The notes under the pieces: model-generated
Database searches by the model: none
What the model was told of the DNA's origin: nothing
Seen by the model: the letters and a program-made list of their open reading frames with translations, nothing else
Program-made: the position numbers and the translations under genes
In this document: positions 1 to 6,510 of the stretch, one piece after another
Position numbering within the stretch: the first letter of the stretch is position 1
Layout of the letters: every line of letters starts with the position of its first letter
Assembly (NCBI GenBank): GCA_002366775.1
Contig: DFBW01000200.1
Coordinates: forward strand, 1-11,343
DNA length: 11,343 nucleotides
Origin: Roseovarius sp. UBA3070
GTDB taxonomy: Bacteria; Pseudomonadota; Alphaproteobacteria; Rhodobacterales; Rhodobacteraceae
Reading direction: 5' to 3'

Positions 1-998
1 CGGCGCAGCAGTTCGGCCGCGTCGAGGTTTTTCAACAGGTTTTCACCCACTTCATAGTCCATATGCGGGCGGGCTTCGTGATCGGGAAGGGATGTGGTCA
101 GGGATTTGGACACATCCTCGGGCAAGGCTTGTCGGGTGCGGGTATCAATCAGCAATGTTTCGGCAGCGATCCCTTCGGCATAGATGATCTGATGCTCGTC
201 AAACAACAGTTGGAAATAGTCGACAAAACCACCTTCGCGCAGCACCACGCTATCGCCGTTAATCAGGTGGCGCGCGCGCACCAGAACTTCGTTCCGCCCG
301 GCGCCCAATTCATCTGAACGTTGATAGATGAACAGGCGGTGTTCGGCGCTGACCAGAAGATCGTTTTCATTGTTCAAAGCGCCGGCGCGAATACAGATTG
401 GGGCAAATTCCCCGACTGCACGGTGGGTTGACTGACCGATCCAGCGCAGCTGCTGAATGCCATCGTCCCGGGTCAGAATCTGATCGCCGATTTCCAGGTT
501 TTCAACTGGTTTCTGCGCCCCAGAAGACATCGTAATCTGGGTGCCTCGGGTGAAGGAAACGCAAGCGACCTCGGCGTATTTTTGGCGCGCCACGTCGTGA
601 TCAAATCCAACCAGAGAATAGCCGGTGCGCGGCTCAATCGGGGCCAGCGGCAGGACATAGACATCAGCCACATCGCTATTGCCATTGACTTCGACCAGAA
701 CCAGCATTTCGGTGGTGGCGCCATTGGCGGACATCAGTGTCAGGCTGCTGTCCAGATGTATCGTGGCCCCCACGCGGCCAAGATCGGTCTCCGTGGCGAT
801 GGTGAATTGCCCAGACGCCCCCGCAATCAGCGACAGGCGATAGGGCTTGGCTTCGCGGCGCAGCTCGTAGGTGTCATCAAGGTCCAGTTCATCGGCAAAT
901 GAAATCGGATCACCCAGATTGGCCCCGTTCACAACAGTGAAATCCAACGCCTGATAGACGCGAATGGACTGAGCAGGTTTGGATGTGTTTTTGGACAT
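1..998 (-). CDS. Hint domain-containing protein (Hint_2 type), C-terminus cut by window edge
   Basis: An open frame runs from ATG at 998 off the left edge (332 codons visible). Residues 1-145 form a beta-rich, acidic N-terminal part without a recognisable domain. A Hint (hedgehog/intein-like) domain follows at about 146-285, shown by SFTRGT (148-153), the PVENLEIGDQILTRDDG block (164-180), LRWIG (184-188) and SAEHRLF (217-223). Hint_2 proteins are frequent in Rhodobacteraceae. Their role is mostly unknown, and self-cleavage has been suggested by analogy with inteins and hedgehog proteins. The residue normally Cys in the CFTxGT motif is Ser148 here, with a Cys two residues earlier (Cys146). 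No signal peptide is visible. The gene is divergent from the SDR at 1159. The family call is firm and the function is unknown. No strong ribosome binding site precedes the ATG. Confidence 0.85.
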   Translation of the reverse strand, partial: MSKNTSKPAQSIRVYQALDFTVVNGANLGDPISFADELDLDDTYELRREAKPYRLSLIAGASGQFTIATETDLGRVGATIHLDSSLTLMSANGATTEMLVLVEVNGNSDVADVYVLPLAPIEPRTGYSLVGFDHDVARQKYAEVACVSFTRGTQITMSSGAQKPVENLEIGDQILTRDDGIQQLRWIGQSTHRAVGEFAPICIRAGALNNENDLLVSAEHRLFIYQRSDELGAGRNEVLVRARHLINGDSVVLREGGFVDYFQLLFDEHQIIYAEGIAAETLLIDTRTRQALPEDVSKSLTTSLPDHEARPHMDYEVGENLLKNLDAAELLR

Positions 999-1050
999 AG
1001 ATCTTACTGTTCTGCCTGATAAGCGAGCCACCCGAAGGGCAGCCATACTG

Positions 1051-1061
1051 TACCTAAGGTA
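1051..1061. promoter_or_regulatory. Candidate operator palindrome in the divergent spacer
   Basis: TACCTAAGGTA is a perfect inverted repeat (TACCT / AGGTA around one base). It lies in the 160-base spacer between the divergent Hint and SDR genes. On the minus strand a possible -35 (TTGACC) sits 17 bases ahead of TACCTT inside the palindrome, so a bound repressor could cover a Hint-gene promoter. The promoter match is weak and the regulator is unknown. No other clear signal was seen between 999 and 1158 apart from the SDR ribosome binding site. Confidence 0.25.
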
Positions 1062-1144
1062 GGATTGTGTCAGCAAGTGGTCAACGACCGGGTGTTTTAC
1101 TGGCATATGGGCGTGCAACGGTGTTAGGCATCTTGTAGCGAATT

Positions 1145-1152
1145 AAGGGAGA
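1145..1152 (+). promoter_or_regulatory. Ribosome binding site of the first SDR gene
   Basis: AAGGGAGA lies 6 bases before the ATG at 1159. It is a strong Shine-Dalgarno match and fixes the start of the SDR gene. Confidence 0.7.
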
Positions 1153-1158
1153 TGAGAC

Positions 1159-1938
1159 ATGGATCTTGGTATCAAGGGAAAGCGCGCGCTGGTCTGCGCG
1201 TCAAGCAAGGGATTGGGGCTGGGCTGTGCCCGTTCACTGGCCGAGGCCGGTGTTGATCTGGTGATGAACGCCCGAGGCCGCGATGCGCTTGAGGTCTCGG
1301 CGGCTGCAATCCGGTCTGAGTTTGGGGTTAACGTGGTCACTGTGGCGGCCGATATTACCTCAGACGATGGTCGTGCTCAGGTGCTTGAGGCGGCAAAAGA
1401 CGTGGATATTCTGGTGACCAACGCAGGTGGCCCGCCTCCGGGACTGTGGAGCGATTGGGAGCGCGAAGATTTTATCGCCGCGCTGGACGCCAATATGCTG
1501 ACGCCGATTGCTTTGATGAAGGCGCTTTTGCCCGGCATGATGGATCGTGGCTGGGGCAGGGTGGTCAACATCACCTCGCAATCTGTGAAAGCGCCGATTG
1601 CTGTGCTGGGCCTGTCCAATTCGGCACGCGCCGGGCTGACCGGCTATGTTGCAGGTACTGCTCGGCAAGTGGCAGGCAGTGGCGTGACCATCAACAACCT
1701 GTTGCCGGGCATCCATGCCACCGACCGCGCCGTTGCGCTGGATACTGGTGTCACCCAGGCCCAGGGCATTTCGATGGAGGACGCCAAGGCGCAGCGCTGT
1801 GCGGGCATACCGGCGGGGCGCTATGGCACGGCGGATGAGTTTGGCGCGGCCTGCGCATTTCTGTGTTCGCAGCATGCCGGGTTTATCGTGGGTCAGAACC
1901 TTTTGCTGGATGGAGGTGGCGTGAACGCCACGATGTAA
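1159..1938 (+). CDS. SDR family oxidoreductase with degenerate active site
   Basis: This 259-residue protein has the length and fold pattern of classical short-chain dehydrogenases and resembles FabG-like 3-oxoacyl-ACP reductases. Visible motifs are a glycine-rich nucleotide loop with GLG at 18-20, TNAGG at 87-91, a catalytic-type Ser at 140 and a C-terminal LLLDGGG stretch. Two key elements deviate. The TG of the TGxxxGxG cofactor motif reads Cys13-Ala14, and the YxxxK pair expected 13 residues after Ser140 is Ser153 and Arg157. A known BKR-like SDR subgroup has both imperfections, so this looks like an inherited family trait and not fresh decay. Substrate and activity are unknown. It may be a non-classical reductase, or it may bind a nucleotide without reducing anything. 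It is first in a likely two-gene operon with the AlkC-like gene 4 bases downstream. Confidence 0.9.
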   Translation: MDLGIKGKRALVCASSKGLGLGCARSLAEAGVDLVMNARGRDALEVSAAAIRSEFGVNVVTVAADITSDDGRAQVLEAAKDVDILVTNAGGPPPGLWSDWEREDFIAALDANMLTPIALMKALLPGMMDRGWGRVVNITSQSVKAPIAVLGLSNSARAGLTGYVAGTARQVAGSGVTINNLLPGIHATDRAVALDTGVTQAQGISMEDAKAQRCAGIPAGRYGTADEFGAACAFLCSQHAGFIVGQNLLLDGGGVNATM

Positions 1939-1942
1939 GCCA

Positions 1943-3058
1943 TTGTCAAACAAAGGGGTTTCTCTGGCAGATCAGCTGTTTAATGCTGAAAAGACCGCGT
2001 GGCTTGCCGCGCAGTTTGAAGCGCCTTTTGACCGGGTCGGTTTTCAGGGCGATGTCATGTCAAAGCTGCATGATCTTGAGCTGAAGGCGCGCATTGACTG
2101 GATTGCCGACTGCCTGATCCAGCATTTGCCGGGCGATTTTGTGGCGGCGGTTGCCGCGATCCGCGCCAGCCTGCCACCGGCTCTGGACCCGGCGCTGACA
2201 GATGATGATTTCGGTGATTTCATCTTTGCGCCTTTGGGGGAATTTGCGGTCAAACAGGGGCTGGAATTTCATCCTGATCTGGCGCTCGATTTGTTGGAGG
2301 ATTTGACCCAGAGGTTTTCCATGGAATGGGCGCTGCGGCCCTTTTTGAATGAACACCCCGACAAAACACTGACCATGCTTGAAAGGTGGATGCACCATCC
2401 CAGCTATCATGTCCGACGATTGGTGAGCGAAGGCACACGCCCCAAACTGCCGTGGGGCATTGGAATTGGGCTGACACCGGAACATACCGTTGCATTGTTA
2501 AACCAACTGCATGCAGACAAGACCAGATTTGTGACAAGATCGGTCGCCAACCATTTGAATGATATATCAAAAACTGATCCCGACCTGGTTGTTTCGTGCT
2601 TGCGGAGCTGGGCATCAGATGCGCACCAATCACAGGGCGAACTTGACTGGATGACCCGGCACGCCTTGCGCGGGCTGATCAAAGCGGGGCACCCAGATGC
2701 GCTTGGGATGTTGGGGTATGACCCAGATGCTGAGGTTACGGCCACGCTCAGGGCTGGCCCCGATCCATTGCAGGTTGGCCAGATTTTGACGTTGGAGATT
2801 GACATCGCAGGCCCTGCAAACCTGCCCGTGATGGTGGACTATATCCTGCGCCTGCATCGCCCCAAAGGCGCGCCGGGCCGCAAGGTGTTTAAGCTGAAGC
2901 AAGGTAAACTGGACGCAAATGGGCATCTCCACCTGCGCAAATCGCAACGCTTGCAAACCGGGCTGAGCTCTTACCGGTTGCACCCCGGCCCACAATCGGT
3001 GGCGGTGCAGATCAATGGATGTATCCGCGCTGAAATGGCATTTGATGTGATCGTCTGA
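1943..3058 (+). CDS. AlkC-like DNA alkylation repair glycosylase with C-terminal Ig-like domain
   Basis: The 371-residue product matches the AlkC/AlkD superfamily of HEAT-like-repeat DNA glycosylases, which remove alkylated bases such as 3-methyladenine and, for AlkC, 3-methylcytosine and 1-methyladenine, without flipping the base out. Helical repeats cover about residues 30-260 and include two family hallmarks, HVRRLVSEGTRPKLPWG (156-172) and RSVANHLNDISK (199-210). Residues about 262-371 are beta-rich and fit the Ig-like domain found in some AlkC proteins. The start is TTG, 4 bases after the SDR stop, with no ribosome binding site of its own, so translational coupling is likely. A second possibility is an in-frame CTG at 1964 with AAAGGGG 5 bases ahead; the product would lack only seven residues. 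Substrate range cannot be read from the sequence. Confidence 0.85.
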   Translation: MSNKGVSLADQLFNAEKTAWLAAQFEAPFDRVGFQGDVMSKLHDLELKARIDWIADCLIQHLPGDFVAAVAAIRASLPPALDPALTDDDFGDFIFAPLGEFAVKQGLEFHPDLALDLLEDLTQRFSMEWALRPFLNEHPDKTLTMLERWMHHPSYHVRRLVSEGTRPKLPWGIGIGLTPEHTVALLNQLHADKTRFVTRSVANHLNDISKTDPDLVVSCLRSWASDAHQSQGELDWMTRHALRGLIKAGHPDALGMLGYDPDAEVTATLRAGPDPLQVGQILTLEIDIAGPANLPVMVDYILRLHRPKGAPGRKVFKLKQGKLDANGHLHLRKSQRLQTGLSSYRLHPGPQSVAVQINGCIRAEMAFDVIV

Positions 3059-3417
3059 AATACGATGCAATCACATTGTGTTGGTCACAAGGTTCTGGCT
3101 GGTAGGGTGGTCACGGTCTGCTAAGCACGCTGAAATACAGCCCTGCCAGGAAAGGCCTGCACCCATACAAGTTGTTACCGTTGTTGCACTATTTGCCGGT
3201 ATTGTGACCGCTACCCTGCTCGTGATCCCCCGACGTGCCAGCGTTGAAGGGGTTTGCCGCCGTATTTGCCGGGCCTCGTTCAAAGGCACCTATTTGGCTT
3301 GTGATAGAGCGCGACACCCAATGGCGAAGGCAGTTGCATTGCGGCCCAATGCTTGCACCTGACAGGCGGGGTTGCTATTGCGAGTGTGCTATGCCCGACT
3401 AAAGTGATCGGGATCAG
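3059..3417. other. 359-base stretch without a convincing gene
   Basis: This gap separates the AlkC-like gene from the ABC ATPase. A hairpin (TTGTG, loop TTGGT, CACAA; 3076-3090) starts 18 bases after the AlkC stop and could be a weak terminator, though no T-run follows. A plus-strand frame at 3078-3362 encodes a short hydrophobic stretch (around VVTVVALFAGIVTATLLVIP), but its GTG start has no ribosome binding site and the rest is Arg/Cys-rich and unlike the neighbours. It may be a decayed gene, possibly of a transporter partner, or chance. The promoter of the ABC gene presumably lies here, but no clear hexamers were identified. Confidence 0.4.
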
Positions 3418-4515
3418 ATGAGGTTCCACTTGCACGACACGCCCCCCAGATTGCAGATCAAGAACCTGACGCGCCGGTATGACGGGCGTGTTGTGGTGGA
3501 TAATGTCTCGCTCAGCGTGGCACCGGGGCAGGTGACGTGCCTGCTGGGGCCGTCGGGGTGCGGTAAGTCCACCACGTTGCGGTGTATCGCAGGCGTTGAG
3601 ATGCAAAGCGAAGGTGAGATCTGGGTGGATGGCACATTAGTTTGTGACACGCAGTTTCGAATTCCCCCTGAACGGCGCCATATTGGATTGATGTTTCAGG
3701 ATTTTGCGCTGTTTCCACATCTGAGCGTGGGCGAAAACATCGCCTTTGGCCTGACGGGCGACAAACCCGAGGCCGCCCGGCGCGTGGAGGAGCTGCTGGA
3801 GCGGGTTGGGCTTATTGGCTTTGCCAATGCCTTCCCTCACGAGCTGTCCGGGGGCGAGCAGCAACGGGTGGCTTTGGCGCGCGCACTGGCGCCCCGGCCA
3901 CGCATCATGCTGATGGACGAGCCGTTTTCGGGCCTTGATAACCGTCTGCGCGATGGTATCCGCGATGAAACTCTGGAAATTCTGCGCGACGAGGACACAG
4001 CCGTACTGCTGGTGACCCACGAGCCGGAAGAAGCCATGCGGATGGCCGATGAGATTGCGCTGATGCGGGGGGGGCGGATCGTTCAGAAAGGGGCGCCATA
4101 CAATATTTACAATGCGCCTCAGGACCGGGAAACCATGGCATTTTTCAGCGATGTCAATGTGATACGCGGCACATCTGAAGGCGCGTTGACGCAAACCCCC
4201 TTTGGCAAGTTTCTGACGCCGGGGGTGCAAGACGGTCAAGAAATGGAGATCGTTATCCGCCCCCAGCACATCAAACTGGATTTTGATCGCAAGGGCCGTG
4301 GGCCGGATGCCACCATAGAAAACGGCACCGCCGTGCGTGGAGAAGTGTTGCGCGCGCGATTCATCGGCAACGAAAGCCTGGTTGAATTTCGCATGGATCA
4401 CGACGCTTCGCTTATTCGTGCCACGGTGCCAAACGTATTTTTGCCCAAAGCGGGCACAATGATGTGGCTGATGATCCGGCGCGACAAATGCTTTGTGTTT
4501 CCGGGCGAAAACTGA
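3418..4515 (+). CDS. ABC transporter ATP-binding protein, iron(III)/FbpC-like
   Basis: This 365-residue ATPase subunit belongs to an import-type ABC transporter and should sit on the cytoplasmic face of a membrane permease. It has a full ATPase set: Walker A GPSGCGKS (44-51), Q-loop Gln94, signature LSGGEQQ (143-149), Walker B IMLMDEP (163-169) with the D-loop SGLD (171-174), and switch His201. Residues about 245-365 form a TOBE-type regulatory domain, including IRPQHIKL. The overall pattern is closest to Fe(III) and related FbpC/PotA-like ATPases, but the substrate is not certain. No permease or binding-protein gene is next to it, so it is an orphan here. The ATG at 3418 has a modest GGGA upstream. 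A GC-rich hairpin follows the stop. Confidence 0.9.
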   Translation: MRFHLHDTPPRLQIKNLTRRYDGRVVVDNVSLSVAPGQVTCLLGPSGCGKSTTLRCIAGVEMQSEGEIWVDGTLVCDTQFRIPPERRHIGLMFQDFALFPHLSVGENIAFGLTGDKPEAARRVEELLERVGLIGFANAFPHELSGGEQQRVALARALAPRPRIMLMDEPFSGLDNRLRDGIRDETLEILRDEDTAVLLVTHEPEEAMRMADEIALMRGGRIVQKGAPYNIYNAPQDRETMAFFSDVNVIRGTSEGALTQTPFGKFLTPGVQDGQEMEIVIRPQHIKLDFDRKGRGPDATIENGTAVRGEVLRARFIGNESLVEFRMDHDASLIRATVPNVFLPKAGTMMWLMIRRDKCFVFPGEN

Positions 4516-4523
4516 GCCACGGG

Positions 4524-4536
4524 CGCCCTCGGGGCG
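4524..4536 (+). terminator. Possible weak terminator hairpin after the ABC ATPase gene
   Basis: CGCCC-TCG-GGGCG is a perfect 5-base-pair stem starting 9 bases after the ABC stop. Only a loose T-containing stretch (GTGTTGATTTG) follows, so intrinsic termination would be inefficient. It marks a plausible boundary between the ABC gene and the tat operon, whose promoter should lie between here and 4670. Confidence 0.3.
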
Positions 4537-4670
4537 GTGTTGATTTGAAAAACTCTACGGTATTTCTCCAAATCTGAACGATTCTGGCGCATTCCATCTT
4601 CCAACCCAGGCCGCATGCGCTTAGATACAGTTGGTGAAAATCCCGGGACCTTTCAAATTGGCACCCGGAC

Positions 4671-4678
4671 AAGGGAGA
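4671..4678 (+). promoter_or_regulatory. Ribosome binding site of tatA
   Basis: AAGGGAGA lies 7 bases before the tatA ATG at 4686. TatA is normally the most abundant Tat subunit, and this is the strongest binding site among the three tat genes. tatB has none that is obvious. Confidence 0.7.
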
Positions 4679-4685
4679 AAAGAAC

Positions 4686-4910
4686 ATGCTGAACAATATT
4701 GGCCTTCCGGGCATTCTGCTGATTGCCGTTGTGGTGTTGGTGCTTTTTGGTCGTGGCAAGATTTCGTCGCTGATGGGCGAAGTGGGCAAGGGCATCACCT
4801 CGTTCAAAAAGGGCGTGGCTGACGGCACCAAAGAGATTGAAGAGGCTGGCGAGGACGCAGCTGATGCGGCCAAGGACGTGACCCCCGACGCCGAAAAAGA
4901 CAAGGCCTGA
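4686..4910 (+). CDS. tatA: Twin-arginine translocase subunit TatA
   Basis: TatA is the pore-forming or membrane-weakening subunit of the Tat system, which exports folded proteins with twin-arginine signal peptides using the proton-motive force. The 74-residue protein has a short N-terminal transmembrane helix (about 6-20), the conserved Phe21-Gly22 hinge, and an amphipathic helix along the membrane (about 25-45) with the typical SFKKG (39-43). An acidic, Ala-rich cytoplasmic tail follows. Length is normal for an alphaproteobacterial TatA. It is first in a tatA-tatB-tatC order, 8 bases ahead of tatB. Confidence 0.97.
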   Translation: MLNNIGLPGILLIAVVVLVLFGRGKISSLMGEVGKGITSFKKGVADGTKEIEEAGEDAADAAKDVTPDAEKDKA

Positions 4911-4918
4911 GCGCTTAG

Positions 4919-5587
4919 ATGTTCGACCTTGGCTGGACCGAGCTGCTGCTGATTGGCATTGTGGCCCTCATCGTGGTGGGCCCCAAAGACCTGCCTGGAA
5001 TGTTCCGAACTGTGGGCAATTTCGTGGGCAAGGCCAAGCGGATGGCACGCGAGTTCAGCCAGGCGATGAATGACGCGGCGGATGATGCCGGGGTCAGTGA
5101 TCTGCAAAAGACGCTGAATGCGGCGGCCAAGCCGATGAGCACAGCGATGGACGAGGTCAAGAAATCGACCGAGAGTTTCACGCAGGCCACGATGAATTCG
5201 GGCAAGCCCAAGCTGGACCCTGAGCGCGCCGAGCAGGCAGAGAAAATTCGCCAGAAAACGGCGCAGGCTGCCACTGAACGCAAAGCGGCAGAAGCGGCCG
5301 AGGCTGCGGCCAAAACGGCCAAGCCCAAGGCCGCTGCAACAAAGAAAACGGCAGCGAAGAAACCTGCCGCCAAGAAGCCAGCCGCCAAGGCACCTGCCGT
5401 GAAGAAACCAGCGGCGAAGAAACCAGCGGCGAAAAAGCCCGAAGCGAAAAAGCCTGAAGCGAAAGCGGCATCTGCCAAACCCGCACCTGCCAAAACCAGT
5501 AGGGCAAAAACCAGCACCGCCAAGAAGCCAGCCGCCAAGAAACCCACGGCAAAGTCCAAGCCAAAGCCTGCTGAGGGATCGGCATGA
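4919..5587 (+). CDS. tatB: Twin-arginine translocase subunit TatB with long Lys/Ala/Pro-rich tail
   Basis: TatB forms the substrate receptor with TatC at the inner membrane. The N-terminus is typical: [13 protein letters not shown] with Glu8 in the membrane helix, then VVGPKDLP (19-26) and an amphipathic helix to about residue 60. At 222 residues it is longer than E. coli TatB (171). The extra length is residues 132-222, a low-complexity tail of 29 Lys, 1 Arg and only 3 Glu (net about +27) built on a repeated AAKKP pentapeptide, like histone H1 or AlgP tails. The tail should be cytoplasmic. No clear ribosome binding site precedes the ATG, so translation probably couples to tatA 8 bases upstream. 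The stop overlaps the tatC start (ATGA). Confidence 0.95.
   Translation: MFDLGWTELLLIGIVALIVVGPKDLPGMFRTVGNFVGKAKRMAREFSQAMNDAADDAGVSDLQKTLNAAAKPMSTAMDEVKKSTESFTQATMNSGKPKLDPERAEQAEKIRQKTAQAATERKAAEAAEAAAKTAKPKAAATKKTAAKKPAAKKPAAKAPAVKKPAAKKPAAKKPEAKKPEAKAASAKPAPAKTSRAKTSTAKKPAAKKPTAKSKPKPAEGSA
5351..5464 (+). repeat. 15-base tandem repeats encoding AAKKP pentapeptides in tatB
   Basis: Residues 145-182 of TatB are consecutive pentapeptide units related to AAKKP. At DNA level, two 15-base units at 5401-5415 and 5416-5430 are identical (GAAGAAACCAGCGGC), and two at 5431-5445 and 5446-5460 differ at one base. Units are in-frame, so gain or loss by slippage would change tail length in steps of five residues without frameshift. 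Similar but diverged units recur at about 5520-5550. Confidence 0.85.
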
Positions 5588-6510
5588 GCCAGACCGACGA
5601 CATTGAAGATAGCTCAGCCCCGCTGATCGAACATCTGACCGAGCTGCGCAACCGGCTGATCCATTGTGTGGTGGCCTTCATCATTGGCATGGTGATCTGT
5701 TTTACCGTGTGGAACCCGGTGTTTAACTTCCTGACCAGCCCGCTGTGTTCGGCGATGGCGGATCGTGGCCAGGAAGATTGCGGGCTGATCCTGATCAAAC
5801 TGCAGGAAGGCTTCTTTGTCGCGGTCTCGATCTCGCTGTTGGGTGGGTTGATCCTGTCTTTTCCTTATATTTCATTGCAGATGTGGCGCTTTGTGGCGCC
5901 CGGACTTTACAAGAATGAAAAGGGTGCGTTTCTGCCGTTCATGATCGCCTCGCCGTTCATGTTTTTCCTTGGGGCGACCTTTGCATTTTATGTGGTGACG
6001 CCTTTGGCGTTCAACTTCTTCCTTGGCTTCCAGCAAGCGGGCACTCTTGTGGGTGAAGACGGGGGTGAGGGGGGCGGCATTGCGGCCATCGCCTTTCAGG
6101 GCTCAGCACAAGAGTATCTAAGACTGACGATCAAGTTCATTGTCGCCTTTGGCCTGTGTTTTCAGCTGCCTGTGCTGTTGACTTTGATGGGCAAGGCCGG
6201 GCTGGTCAGCGCGGCTGGTCTGCGCTCGGTGCGCAAATATGCGATGGTGGGCATTCTGGTTTTGGCAGCCCTTGTGACCCCACCGGATGTGATCACCCAA
6301 GTGATCCTTTTTGTGGTGGTTTATGGCCTTTACGAAGTGTCGATCTTTCTTGTGGGCCGGGTTGAGAAAAAGCGCGAGGCTGACCTGCGCGCACAGGGTC
6401 TTTGGTTTGACGACGACGACGACGAGGATGATGTCGAGGACGAAGAGCTGGACGATGAGCTGTTGTCTGAGTTTGACGAGGATGACGACGACAAGGGAGA
6501 CAAGGCGTGA
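5584..6510 (+). CDS. tatC: Twin-arginine translocase subunit TatC with acidic C-terminal tail
   Basis: TatC is the six-helix membrane protein that binds the twin-arginine signal peptide. Family marks are [10 protein letters not shown] (16-25, Glu20 aligning with E. coli Glu15), the LYKNEK region (108-113, with Glu112), and helices through about residue 260. At 308 residues it exceeds E. coli TatC (258). Additions are a Gly-rich segment (157-165) in the second periplasmic loop and a tail at 276-308 with 23 Asp/Glu and 2 Lys, predicted to be cytoplasmic. The intramembrane residue usually Glu in the FExP motif of helix 4 is Gln194. Cys55 and Cys66 lie in the first periplasmic loop. The ATG overlaps the tatB stop, with GAGGGA 5 bases upstream, and the stop overlaps the next gene's GTG. 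Confidence 0.96.
   Translation: MSQTDDIEDSSAPLIEHLTELRNRLIHCVVAFIIGMVICFTVWNPVFNFLTSPLCSAMADRGQEDCGLILIKLQEGFFVAVSISLLGGLILSFPYISLQMWRFVAPGLYKNEKGAFLPFMIASPFMFFLGATFAFYVVTPLAFNFFLGFQQAGTLVGEDGGEGGGIAAIAFQGSAQEYLRLTIKFIVAFGLCFQLPVLLTLMGKAGLVSAAGLRSVRKYAMVGILVLAALVTPPDVITQVILFVVVYGLYEVSIFLVGRVEKKREADLRAQGLWFDDDDDEDDVEDEELDDELLSEFDEDDDDKGDKA

Noticed and set aside
1..998. Intein in a host protein
   Set aside because: No flanking host domain or C-terminal splice motif is seen in the visible part; the arrangement fits a stand-alone Hint_2 protein.
3078..3362. 94-codon plus-strand frame with a hydrophobic middle
   Set aside because: GTG start without ribosome binding site, Arg/Cys-rich remainder and no recognisable family; kept only as a possible relic.
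4412..5107. 231-codon minus-strand frame opposite tatA and tatB
   Set aside because: It overlaps well-supported tat genes and is Ser/Pro-rich in the way expected of an antisense shadow.
5351..5464. CRISPR-like or non-coding repeat array
   Set aside because: Units are 15 bases with no spacers and all in frame, encoding pentapeptides within tatB.
5178..5798. Long minus-strand frames opposite tatB
   Set aside because: They read the reverse of the Lys/Ala repeat, giving Trp/Ser or Ala/Phe-rich low complexity, with no start signals.
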